The position numbers were made by a program, and so were the translations under genes. Of a stretch of DNA of 6,880 nt, positions 1-6,652 are shown one piece after another. Origin of the DNA: Holophagae bacterium (GTDB lineage Bacteria > Acidobacteriota > Thermoanaerobaculia > Thermoanaerobaculales > Sulfomarinibacteraceae); contig DAOWGJ010000383.1 in assembly GCA_030637505.1 (NCBI GenBank), positions 1 through 6,880 on the forward strand. The letters are read 5' to 3'. Each line of letters starts with the position of its first letter. Positions within the stretch are counted from its first letter, which is position 1. The notes beneath the pieces are model-generated. The model saw nothing but the letters and a program-made list of their open reading frames with translations, searched no databases and was not told the DNA's origin.

Positions 1-4
1 GGCG

Positions 5-868
5 TTGTCGGGGTCGGTCGGGGTTGCCGACTCGATTCCGAGTGCTCAGGCCGCAGAACCTGACCACGGGCGGCACTTCCTCTGGCGGGTGACGGGTCCG
101 GCCGGGACCGAAGTCTTCCTGCTGGGTTCGATCCACGCACTGCCGGAGGATGCCTATCCCCTTGCCGCCGAGATCGACGACGCTTTTGCCTCTGCCCACA
201 GCGTCTTTTTTGAGGTCGACATGGTGGACACCTCAGGTCTGGGGGGCCGCATGATGGCGGCCGGCGCCCTGCCGCTCGACACACGACTGAGTGAAGTTCT
301 GGATTCGGAGACGCGGCGCCATTTCGATGCCTATCTCGAGGCATCGGGAATGTCGTTGAGTACCTTTGAGGCGATGAAGCCATGGATGGCGGCTTTGGTC
401 CTGACCTCGATCGAGCTGATGAAGGCGGGATTCTCGGCCGATGCCGGTCTGGATCTCCACCTGGCCCAGCGGGCACGCAAAGCGGGAAAAAGAATCGAGG
501 CCTTCGAGACCGCCGACTACCAGATCGGGCTCTTCTCAAACATGGACGAGGACGAGAGCCGGGCCTTTCTCAGGTACACATTGAACGACATGGACAGCGT
601 CGTGTCTCAGCTGGGGGCCCTGACCCAGGCATGGAAGAGCGGGGATGTTGCCACACTTTCGCGTCTCTTGACAGAGGCCTTTGCCAACGAGCCCGAGATA
701 TTCGAGCGGATGGTCACCGTTCGAAACCGCGCATGGCTGCCTCGGATCGAGGATCTCCTGAAGGGCGACGACACCGCGATGGTCGTCGTCGGTGCACTGC
801 ATCTGGTCGGCCCGGGAGGGTTGATCGAAATGCTGCGGGATCAGGGGTATCGGGTTGACCAGCTCTGA
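5..868 (+). CDS. TraB/GumN-family protein, probably 5'-incomplete
   Basis: This is a TraB/GumN (PF01963) family protein, related to the Tiki-type metalloproteases; the bacterial members are mostly exported and of unknown substrate. The visible 287 residues carry both hallmark GxxH motifs: GSIH at 41-44 near the N-terminus, followed by an acidic stretch with Glu70 (FFEVD), and GALH at 263-266 near the C-terminus followed by a GL(I)xxL...GYxVxxL ending. The middle is the usual helical region. The TTG at position 5 is only the first possible start in view: the frame is open to the window edge, and residues 11-17 (IPSAQAA) look like the end of a signal peptide with cleavage around AQA-AE, so the true start and hydrophobic core probably lie upstream. 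It overlaps the next gene by 14 nt, indicating translational coupling. Family assignment is firm; enzymatic activity is inferred only. Confidence 0.85.
   Translation: MSGSVGVADSIPSAQAAEPDHGRHFLWRVTGPAGTEVFLLGSIHALPEDAYPLAAEIDDAFASAHSVFFEVDMVDTSGLGGRMMAAGALPLDTRLSEVLDSETRRHFDAYLEASGMSLSTFEAMKPWMAALVLTSIELMKAGFSADAGLDLHLAQRARKAGKRIEAFETADYQIGLFSNMDEDESRAFLRYTLNDMDSVVSQLGALTQAWKSGDVATLSRLLTEAFANEPEIFERMVTVRNRAWLPRIEDLLKGDDTAMVVVGALHLVGPGGLIEMLRDQGYRVDQL
843..847 (+). promoter_or_regulatory. Ribosome binding site for the deacetylase gene
   Basis: AGGGG lies 7 nt ahead of the TTG at 855, inside the last codons of the TraB-type gene. It supports the TTG start, which gives a 14-nt overlap, over downstream alternatives such as the GTG at 873. 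Confidence 0.5.
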
Positions 869-2696
869 CGCAGTGCGTCGGTTGATCCGTGACCTTCGCC
901 GGCGATGGCGCTGCTTGAACCGTCGATGGTCGCATCATGGAGTCCACTTCGTCTATGGGCTGGGCTACGTCCACCCGGTGTCAGGCGTACCGATCGATCC
1001 CGGCCGAGCGGAGAGGCTTCTGTCATTCCTGAGCCAAGAGGGACTGATCGACCGGGATGAACTGATCGACCCTCGAGCGGCTTCCATCCGGAATCTCTTG
1101 AGAGTCCACACCCCCGATTACCTCGATGCGTTGCAGCACACCGAAACCCTGCTCCGAATTCTCGGTGTTTCGGTCGATGACGACTCCGCTCAGAGAGTCG
1201 TCGCCATGCAGAGGTTGATGACCGGAGGGTCGCTCCAGGCGTCGCGGTTGGCCCGGCGGGGCCACGGTGTCGTCGTCAACCTCGGTGGGGGCCTCCACCA
1301 CGCCCACAGGGATTCGGGCATGGGTTTTTGCGTATTTAACGACATCGCGGTTGCCATCGCCCGTTTGCGCGATCACGGTTTCGGAGGGCCGATTTTGATC
1401 GTCGACCTGGACATGCACGACGGCAACGGCACCCGGACCATTTTCGCCCACGATCCGTCGGTCCACACCTATTCCATTCACAATGAACACTGGGGCGAGA
1501 CCGACGTTACGGCGTCGACGTCCATTGCCCTCGGCGGTGACGTCGAGGATGAGTTGTTGCTGGGGACGCTTTTGAAGACGCTGCCGCCTGTTGTCGAGAG
1601 TGTCGAGCCGGCGATGGTGTTCTACGTTGCAGGGACCGATGCTGCTGCAGACGATTCCCTGGGGAATTGGAGTCTGTCGGCCGAAGGGATGCTGAGCCGA
1701 GACCAATTCGTATTCACGCTGTTCCGTCGCCGCCCGAAGCCGATCCCGATGGTCGTCCTGCTGGGCGGTGGATATGGCGAGCGCAGCTGGCGGTACTCGG
1801 CGCGCTTTCTGTCGTGGGTCCTTCGAGGCCGGGCGATCGAGCCGCCCTTGACCGAGGAGCTGACCCTATCCCGTTTCCGCAAGATCACCGGAACCCTGGA
1901 TCCGGCGAGTCTGACTTCCGACCCGGGAGATTTCAGCTGGCGGCTGACGGAAGACGATTTGGTCGGAATCGTCCCGGGTCAACCGCGGAAAACCCGGTTC
2001 CTCGGCTATTTTTCGCCTCACGGTGTCGAACTGGTGTTGGAGCGCTATGGAGTGCTCAATCGACTCCGCCTCTTGGGATTCGAACATCCGACGATCGATC
2101 TGGACCTTGAGGACGGCATCGGGGAGACCCTGAGGATCTGGGCGCGGCCCGACCGGAAGGATCTGGTGGTGGAGCTGAGGCTGGACCGGAGTCGGCGGGC
2201 GGTTGCCGGCTTCGAGGTCCTCAGCGTCGAGTGGCTGCTCCTGCAGAACCCACGGGCGGAGTTCGGACCGTTCCGGAGACCGCTCCCGGGGCAGAAACAT
2301 CCGGGCCTGGGATTGTTGAAGGAAATCTTCGGTTTCGAGGTGATGCTGTGCGAGATGCTCTCCCTTGATGGAGTTTTCTTTGTGCCGTCGAGTTACCATG
2401 TGGCGGCCCAGAGTCGGCGGGTCGTCTATTTCCTCGAACCGCGGGACGAGGCCCTGTTCGAAGCCCTTCAGGATCTGTTGGGGGACAGTCCCTTGGCCGA
2501 GGCCAGTACTGCGGTCGCCGAGGGACGGGTTCGAGACGCCGAGGGTGAGATCTTTAAATGGGAGGGGCTGCCGATGGTTCTGCCGGTGTCCGAGGCACTG
2601 AAGCAACGGGTCTCGGGTCCGACCTATCGGGCGGAGGTCCGGGTGGCCGCGGAGACTTTTCGATTTGAGTTGGATTCAGCGAAGGAGAGACGATGA
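855..2696 (+). CDS. Histone deacetylase-family amidohydrolase with long C-terminal extension
   Basis: The N-terminal half (about residues 30-330) is a complete arginase/deacetylase-fold domain of the HDAC/AcuC/acetylpolyamine amidohydrolase superfamily, zinc enzymes that hydrolyse acyl-amide bonds. Visible landmarks are HPVSGVPIDPGRAERL (40-55), RVHTPDYL (83-90), the catalytic His pair in GGLHHA (H148, H149), GFCVFND (157-163), zinc ligands D186 and H188 in DLDMHDGNG, the third ligand D262 in GTDAAADDSLG, and the transition-state Tyr307 in GGGYG. No key residue is missing, so it should be active. Residues from about 345 to 613 are not part of the HDAC fold; they contain a conserved-looking VEWLLLQNP (458-466), LPGQKHPGLGL (477-487), LDGVFFVPSSYH (504-515) and a final LPVS (576-579). 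The usual family length is 300-400 residues, so this is a two-module protein. TTG start chosen from the upstream AGGGG. Its stop overlaps the SDR start as ATGA. Substrate unknown: acetylated protein, polyamine and sugar precursors are all possible. Confidence 0.88.
   Translation: MTSSDAVRRLIRDLRRRWRCLNRRWSHHGVHFVYGLGYVHPVSGVPIDPGRAERLLSFLSQEGLIDRDELIDPRAASIRNLLRVHTPDYLDALQHTETLLRILGVSVDDDSAQRVVAMQRLMTGGSLQASRLARRGHGVVVNLGGGLHHAHRDSGMGFCVFNDIAVAIARLRDHGFGGPILIVDLDMHDGNGTRTIFAHDPSVHTYSIHNEHWGETDVTASTSIALGGDVEDELLLGTLLKTLPPVVESVEPAMVFYVAGTDAAADDSLGNWSLSAEGMLSRDQFVFTLFRRRPKPIPMVVLLGGGYGERSWRYSARFLSWVLRGRAIEPPLTEELTLSRFRKITGTLDPASLTSDPGDFSWRLTEDDLVGIVPGQPRKTRFLGYFSPHGVELVLERYGVLNRLRLLGFEHPTIDLDLEDGIGETLRIWARPDRKDLVVELRLDRSRRAVAGFEVLSVEWLLLQNPRAEFGPFRRPLPGQKHPGLGLLKEIFGFEVMLCEMLSLDGVFFVPSSYHVAAQSRRVVYFLEPRDEALFEALQDLLGDSPLAEASTAVAEGRVRDAEGEIFKWEGLPMVLPVSEALKQRVSGPTYRAEVRVAAETFRFELDSAKERR
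2682..2687 (+). promoter_or_regulatory. Strong ribosome binding site for the SDR gene
   Basis: AAGGAG sits 5 nt before the ATG at 2693, within the last codons of the deacetylase gene. It is the strongest Shine-Dalgarno match in the window and fixes the SDR start at the ATGA overlap. Confidence 0.65.
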
Positions 2697-3445
2697 AGAC
2701 GACATGGCAGACAGCTCTGATTGTCGGGGCTTCGTCAGGAATCGGGGCTGCCCTGGTCAAGAGGTTGGCCGCTCAGGGCTGCCGGGTGGCAGCGGTTGCT
2801 CGCCGCTCCGACAAGCTGGAGAACTTGGTGGTCGGCGCCCACGCGGCCGGCGGGGGCGGTGAGGTCCTGCCCTACGTTGCGGACGTTCGTGATGCCCAGT
2901 CGGTCCCGGAACTGTTTGCGACGATCACCGGGGATCTCGGGGGACTTGACCTTGTCATCTATGCCGCCGGGGTGATGCACCCGGTCCAGTTCGAGGAGTA
3001 CGAAACGGTCAAGGACTTGGAGATGCTGCGGATAAACCTTTCCGGAGCTGTCGCCTGGCTCAATCCGGCGGCGCAGCGTTTCGGTCGCCTGAAGAAGGGC
3101 ACCATCGTCGGCATTGGGTCGGTCGCGGGGGATCGCGGGCGCTCCGGCTCGCCGGTCTACAACACCTCCAAGGCAGGGCTCCATACCTACCTTGAGGCTC
3201 TGCGCAATCGAGTTGGCCGGTACGGCGTCAAGGTCGTCACCATCAAGCCGGGATTCGTCGACACGGCGATGACCAGGGGACTACCGGGCCTCTTCTGGTT
3301 GATCTCCGCCGATCGGGCCGCCGAGGTTATCTTGAAAAAGGCTCGCAAGGGCGTGGTCACCGCCTACGTTCCGGGGCGTTGGCGTCTGGTGATGCTGATC
3401 ATCCGATCGATGCCGTCGTTCATCTTCCGCCGGTTGAAGGTCTGA
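2693..3445 (+). CDS. SDR-family NAD(P)-dependent oxidoreductase, DprE2-like
   Basis: This is a 250-residue classical short-chain dehydrogenase/reductase with a Rossmann fold. It shows the cofactor loop GASSGIG (12-18), Arg37-Arg38 after the second strand (favouring NADPH), Asp64 in VADV, YAAG (90-93) in place of the common NNAG, Asn115, Ser143 in GIGSVAG, and the catalytic Y156-x3-K160 (YNTSK), then KPGFVDTAMT (185-194). The tail at about 225-248 (YVPGRW...IFRR) is hydrophobic and basic, as in DprE2-like SDRs that act on lipid-linked sugars and may touch the membrane. The gene starts in an ATGA overlap with the deacetylase gene, behind AAGGAG, and is followed after 3 nt by a DprE1-like FAD oxidase. 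The pairing suggests it is the reductase half of an oxidation/reduction epimerisation of a polyprenyl-phospho-sugar. SDR membership is certain; the DprE2-like role is inferred from the tail and neighbour. Confidence 0.9.
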   Translation: MKTTWQTALIVGASSGIGAALVKRLAAQGCRVAAVARRSDKLENLVVGAHAAGGGGEVLPYVADVRDAQSVPELFATITGDLGGLDLVIYAAGVMHPVQFEEYETVKDLEMLRINLSGAVAWLNPAAQRFGRLKKGTIVGIGSVAGDRGRSGSPVYNTSKAGLHTYLEALRNRVGRYGVKVVTIKPGFVDTAMTRGLPGLFWLISADRAAEVILKKARKGVVTAYVPGRWRLVMLIIRSMPSFIFRRLKV

Positions 3446-3448
3446 GCA

Positions 3449-4858
3449 ATGCTGTCGGCCGATCGGTTGGAGTGGGTTGGCGGCTGGGGTGAAGTCCTCG
3501 GGGACGCCGGTTATGTCTACCGACCATCGACTCTTGAGGGCATTCGGGAGATTTTTGGGGAAGCCAGGGCCGGGGAGGTCCCAGTAGCTCTTCGAGGGGC
3601 GGGCTGCAGCTACGGGGACGCGGCCCTTCGCGCCGAGAGCGTCGTGATGGATCTCAGTCGAATGGACCGGATACTGGCCTGGGATAGGGAAACCGGCATC
3701 ATCGACCTCGAACCGGGCGTGACACTGCGTCGCCTCTGGCGCTTCGTCCTGGGCGACGGTTGGTGGCCGCCGGTGGTGACAGGCACGATGGAGACCTCGG
3801 TCGGCGGGTGCCTGGCGATGAACGTGCACGGCAAGAACAACTGGGCCAGAGGCACCTTCGGCGAACACTGCCTGGAATTCGATCTCGTAACGGCGGACGG
3901 AGCGCTGCGGACCGTGCGCAGGAATGACGATCCCGAGACGTTCAACGCGGTCGTCGGAAGCTTCGGCATGCTGGGGGTGATCACCCGGGCGCGGCTGCAA
4001 ATGAAGAAAATTACCTCCGGCCTGGTCGAGGCCAAGGCGGTCGCGGCACCCGATCTCGAAACACTGCTCCGCCTGACCGACGAGGCCAAGGATCAGTGGG
4101 AATACGTCGTCGGCTGGATCGACGCCTTCCCCAAAGGCCGAAAGCTGGGCCGGGGCCTGCTGCACTTCGCACGGCATCTCGAACCGGGAGAGGATGCTGA
4201 ACCCGCGCAGACTCTCCGGGCCGAGGCCCAGGATCTCCCGGAAGACGTTTTCATGATGCCCAAATCGGCGATGTGGCGGCTGATCAAGCCCTTCACCAAT
4301 CGTCCGGGAATGAAGTGGATCAACCGGTTGAAATACTTCAGCGGAGCAACTCTTGGCGAGGGGGCGGTTTATCGCCAGACATTCGCCGAGTTTTCTTTCC
4401 TGCTGGACTACGTACCCAATTGGAAGAGAATCTACCGTCCGGGTGGTTTGATCCAGCACCAGAGCTTCGTGCCGGTCGACAAGGCGGAGGCGGTATTCCG
4501 GAGGCAGCTCGAGGCGTGTCACAAGGCCCGCCAACCGGCCTTTCTCGGCGTACTCAAACGGCATCGTCCGGACGACTGCCTGATGGGCCATGGACTGGAC
4601 GGCTTCTCCCTGGCATTGGATTTTCCGGTCGTTGCCGGTCGGCGGGAGCGGTTGTGGCAGTTGGTCCGCACGATGGCCGAGGATGTCGTCGACGCCGGCG
4701 GACGCTTCTATGCCGCCAAAGACGCCGCGATCCCCGGAGAACTTTACCGGGCCTCGTTCCGGGAGGACCAGGTCGAACGCCTATTGGCCCTCAAGGCCGA
4801 GTTGGATCCCTGCGCTGTCCTGCGCACTGCCCTCGGGGACCGGTTGTTGGGGAATTGA
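3449..4858 (+). CDS. DprE1-like FAD-binding oxidoreductase
   Basis: This 469-residue flavoprotein belongs to the VAO/PCMH (FAD_binding_4) superfamily and reads most like DprE1, the decaprenylphospho-ribose 2'-oxidase, with D-arabinono-lactone oxidase-type C-terminal features. The FAD domain shows RGAGCSYGDAAL (49-60), LEPGVTL (87-93), VTGTMETSVGGCLAMNVHGKN (110-130, with H127 and K129 matching the DprE1 HGKN motif) and VGSFGMLGVITRARL (169-183). The C-terminal substrate domain shows LGVLKR (366-371), LALDFPV (388-394), GGRFYAAKDAAI (417-428, with K424 matching the DprE1 catalytic Lys) and a final DPxxVLxxxLGDRL. Length is typical of DprE1 (about 460). The ATG at 3449 follows GAAGG (3436-3440) by 8 nt and lies 3 nt after the SDR stop. 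It likely oxidises a hydroxyl of a lipid-linked or free sugar at the inner membrane, with the SDR reducing the keto intermediate. The precise substrate cannot be read from sequence; an aldono-lactone oxidase is the main alternative. Confidence 0.88.
   Translation: MLSADRLEWVGGWGEVLGDAGYVYRPSTLEGIREIFGEARAGEVPVALRGAGCSYGDAALRAESVVMDLSRMDRILAWDRETGIIDLEPGVTLRRLWRFVLGDGWWPPVVTGTMETSVGGCLAMNVHGKNNWARGTFGEHCLEFDLVTADGALRTVRRNDDPETFNAVVGSFGMLGVITRARLQMKKITSGLVEAKAVAAPDLETLLRLTDEAKDQWEYVVGWIDAFPKGRKLGRGLLHFARHLEPGEDAEPAQTLRAEAQDLPEDVFMMPKSAMWRLIKPFTNRPGMKWINRLKYFSGATLGEGAVYRQTFAEFSFLLDYVPNWKRIYRPGGLIQHQSFVPVDKAEAVFRRQLEACHKARQPAFLGVLKRHRPDDCLMGHGLDGFSLALDFPVVAGRRERLWQLVRTMAEDVVDAGGRFYAAKDAAIPGELYRASFREDQVERLLALKAELDPCAVLRTALGDRLLGN
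4849..4853 (+). promoter_or_regulatory. Ribosome binding site deciding the dacB start
   Basis: GGGGA lies directly against the TTG at 4855 but 7 nt before the TTG at 4861. The spacing favours 4861 as start, although 4855 would form a TTGA overlap with the preceding stop. Confidence 0.45.
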
Positions 4859-4860
4859 AA

Positions 4861-6150
4861 TTGAAGCGGTTTGTAGGTCTGGGGTTTGGAATCGCGCTTG
4901 GTGCTGCCGTTCTGGGTCAGGCTGGGGATCAGCCCCTCCTCTTTCATGCGGAGGCCGGCAGCGAACACCGGGTTCTTTTGACCAAGAGTGCAGATCAACC
5001 GTTCAACCCTGCCTCGGTCATCAAAGTGGCGACCTCGATGCTGGCCTTGAAGACCCTGGGGCCCGACCACCGGTTTGTGACGGATTTTGCTTGCCGGGGA
5101 CAATGCTCCATTGAAAATGGTCGTCTTCAGGGCGATCTGGTGATCATCGGCGGCGCCGATCCCGATTTTCAGGCCGAAAACGCTTGGCTTGTAGCCCATG
5201 AACTGAATAATCTCGGCATCTCATCTATCACCGGGGATATTGCGGTGTTGGGCGTTTTCCATCACGGGTGGGAGCATGGCGTCAAGGGACGCGAGAATGA
5301 CGTTGCTCTTCGGGCCCGGCTGATGGGAGGCCGGTTCCGCCAGGCTTTAGACGTGGGCCAGTGGGACCGAACCCTTCATGCCACCTGGGAGGACGCAGCG
5401 CCGCGTCATGGGTGGCCTCTGAACGGACAGCCTCGGATCTCTTTTGCTGGTTCCGTGCGTTTGGCTTCTGCGGACTGCGGCGCTCTTCGACCGCTGATCC
5501 GGCATCGATCCAACCCCTTGGCACTGACCCTCGGGCGGTTTAACACCTTTTCCAACAACGACATCATCAGGGTCGCGGATCCGATCGGCGGACCTGCGGC
5601 GATCGAAGCCATGCTCGAAGAGACCGCGGTCGGGCTGCCCGGTGAGATCAAGGTCGCGACCGCGTCTGGAGAGAGCGTCAACCGCATGACTGCCCGACAG
5701 GTCATCAAATTGCTTTGGGCCTTCGATGCCGCCTGTCGTGAACTGGGTCTGGATCCCTCCGACATTCTGCCTGTTCCCGGATGTGTTCCCGGATCCCTGC
5801 CGCGGATGTTCCCACGGCTGGCAACAGGAGAGAACGCCCGCAAGGCCATCGTCAAGAGCGGCACGTTGACGACGACTGACGGTGGAGTTGCCGTGTTGGC
5901 CGGGTTTTTTCAGTCCCTCAAAGGGGAGACGGTGGCTTTTTGTGTTGCTGCGCCCCATGCCGGTGGCCGGCTGACACACTTCCGGCTGGCCCAGCAGGAC
6001 TGGTTGCTGGACCTGATGGGTTCGGCCGGCGGGGCAAATCGTCGAACCTGTGGGACTCCTTTGGCCTTTTCAGATACGATGGCCGACGCTCGGATCACCC
6101 GTCAATCGGTGGCCGAAATAACACACGGAGAAACTCATGCTGCGAAATGA
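4861..6150 (+). CDS. dacB: D-alanyl-D-alanine carboxypeptidase/endopeptidase, PBP4 (peptidase S13) family
   Basis: This penicillin-binding protein of the PBP4/DacB class removes the terminal D-Ala from peptidoglycan stem peptides and may cleave D-Ala-mDAP cross-links, acting in the periplasm. Counting from the TTG at 4861 it has 429 residues. Residues 1-21 form a signal peptide (Lys2-Arg3, then a hydrophobic core at about 4-18). The three active-site motifs are intact: SxxK as S52-V-I-K55 (after FNPA), SxN as S231-N-N233 (NTFSNN), and KSG at 332-334 followed by TLTTTDGG, a permitted variant of KTG. The S13-typical IIGGADPDF (95-103) and ASGESVNRMTARQ (268-280) are also present. The SxxK-SxN interval is 179 residues, clearly shorter than in E. 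coli PBP4 (about 240), so the inserted domains are reduced. It starts 2 nt after the FAD-oxidase stop and overlaps the next gene by 14 nt. The frame is also open far upstream inside the oxidase gene, but that part has no DacB homology. Function is well supported. Confidence 0.9.
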   Translation: MKRFVGLGFGIALGAAVLGQAGDQPLLFHAEAGSEHRVLLTKSADQPFNPASVIKVATSMLALKTLGPDHRFVTDFACRGQCSIENGRLQGDLVIIGGADPDFQAENAWLVAHELNNLGISSITGDIAVLGVFHHGWEHGVKGRENDVALRARLMGGRFRQALDVGQWDRTLHATWEDAAPRHGWPLNGQPRISFAGSVRLASADCGALRPLIRHRSNPLALTLGRFNTFSNNDIIRVADPIGGPAAIEAMLEETAVGLPGEIKVATASGESVNRMTARQVIKLLWAFDAACRELGLDPSDILPVPGCVPGSLPRMFPRLATGENARKAIVKSGTLTTTDGGVAVLAGFFQSLKGETVAFCVAAPHAGGRLTHFRLAQQDWLLDLMGSAGGANRRTCGTPLAFSDTMADARITRQSVAEITHGETHAAK

Positions 6151-6628
6151 AATCGAGAGAATCTGGCCGGAACTGGAGTGGATCGAAGATCAGGATCTGC
6201 GGAAGCGCACGACCGACTGCTGGGTCAGGGCCTTCGAACTGTCGCCGTTGGAACCGGCGGATCTCGAGGCGATACCTTTCACCCTCAAAGTGCCCGACTG
6301 CCCGGTGACCTTCATGGCCCACAAACGGCTGGTGGTTCATGTCTCGCGGGACGCTGCGGCCAAGACCACCGAGTTCTGCGGCGATGCGCTACCGATCGAC
6401 ATGGACACTGTGATTGCCGGGGCGATTTTGGCCGACGTCGGCAAACTCCTGGAGTATGAGAGCGACGGGGAGGGCGGCAGCCGGCAAAGTGCCCGCGGAA
6501 AATACCTGCGTCATCCATTCACCGGAGTCTCACTGGCAATGGAATGCGGCCTGCCCGACGCGGTCACCCACATCATCGCCACCCACGCCGGCGAGGGCGC
6601 CATGGTCGCCCGAACGACTGAAGCCTAG
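6137..6628 (+). CDS. HD-domain protein, apparently truncated by TAG
   Basis: This reads as an HD-superfamily metal-dependent phosphohydrolase-like protein of 163 residues. Visible features are an N-terminal helical stretch, IPFTLKVPDCPVTFMAHKR (46-64), His68, AGAILADVGKLLEYE (94-108), LRHPFTG (124-130, His126) and HIIATHAGEGA (145-155, His150). At the site where the canonical His-Asp pair is expected the sequence is Ala99-Asp100, so one metal ligand is replaced. The ATG at 6137 follows GGAG (6127-6130) by 6 nt and overlaps dacB by 14 nt, so the start is good. The end is odd: the TAG at 6626-6628 falls just after RTTEA, yet the same frame continues with HVHHAD, which resembles the terminal His-Asp metal-binding segment that HD proteins of this type carry (recalled pattern EAxxVHHADF). 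The real protein was probably about 15-20 residues longer. Substrate unknown; nucleotide or cyclic-nucleotide hydrolysis is typical of the superfamily, but the altered site makes activity uncertain. Confidence 0.75.
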   Translation: MLRNEIERIWPELEWIEDQDLRKRTTDCWVRAFELSPLEPADLEAIPFTLKVPDCPVTFMAHKRLVVHVSRDAAAKTTEFCGDALPIDMDTVIAGAILADVGKLLEYESDGEGGSRQSARGKYLRHPFTGVSLAMECGLPDAVTHIIATHAGEGAMVARTTEA

Positions 6629-6652
6629 CACGTCCACCACGCGGACTTAATG
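6626..6652 (+). other. In-frame amber codon and gene-fusion junction
   Basis: TAG (6626-6628) interrupts a reading frame that otherwise runs from 6137 to 6880. Codons 6629-6646 read HVHHAD, which fits the missing end of the HD domain; by about 6656 the sequence matches a phosphorylase instead. The first TTA leucine codon after GC-rich codon usage appears at 6647, so the homology change and the composition change fall within a few codons of each other. Confidence 0.55.

Noticed and set aside
1023..1706. Minus-strand open frame of 227 codons opposite the deacetylase domain
   Set aside because: It lies wholly over a region with intact HDAC catalytic motifs on the + strand and shows no domain features.
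3281..4591. Long open frame (436 codons) on the minus strand opposite the FAD oxidase
   Set aside because: It has no recognisable motifs, and the + strand carries a complete DprE1-like flavoprotein across the same DNA; antisense open frames are common with GC-rich codon bias.
4273..4860. Upstream in-frame extension of the dacB reading frame inside the oxidase gene
   Set aside because: The translated part is low-complexity Gly/Arg/Pro-rich and unlike S13 peptidases, while a signal peptide begins right at 4861 with a suitably spaced GGGGA.
5772..5794. Tandem direct repeat of TGTTCCCGGAT (5772-5782 and 5784-5794)
   Set aside because: Two copies with 12-nt periodicity simply encode VPGCVPGS within dacB; no sign of a regulatory or mobile function.
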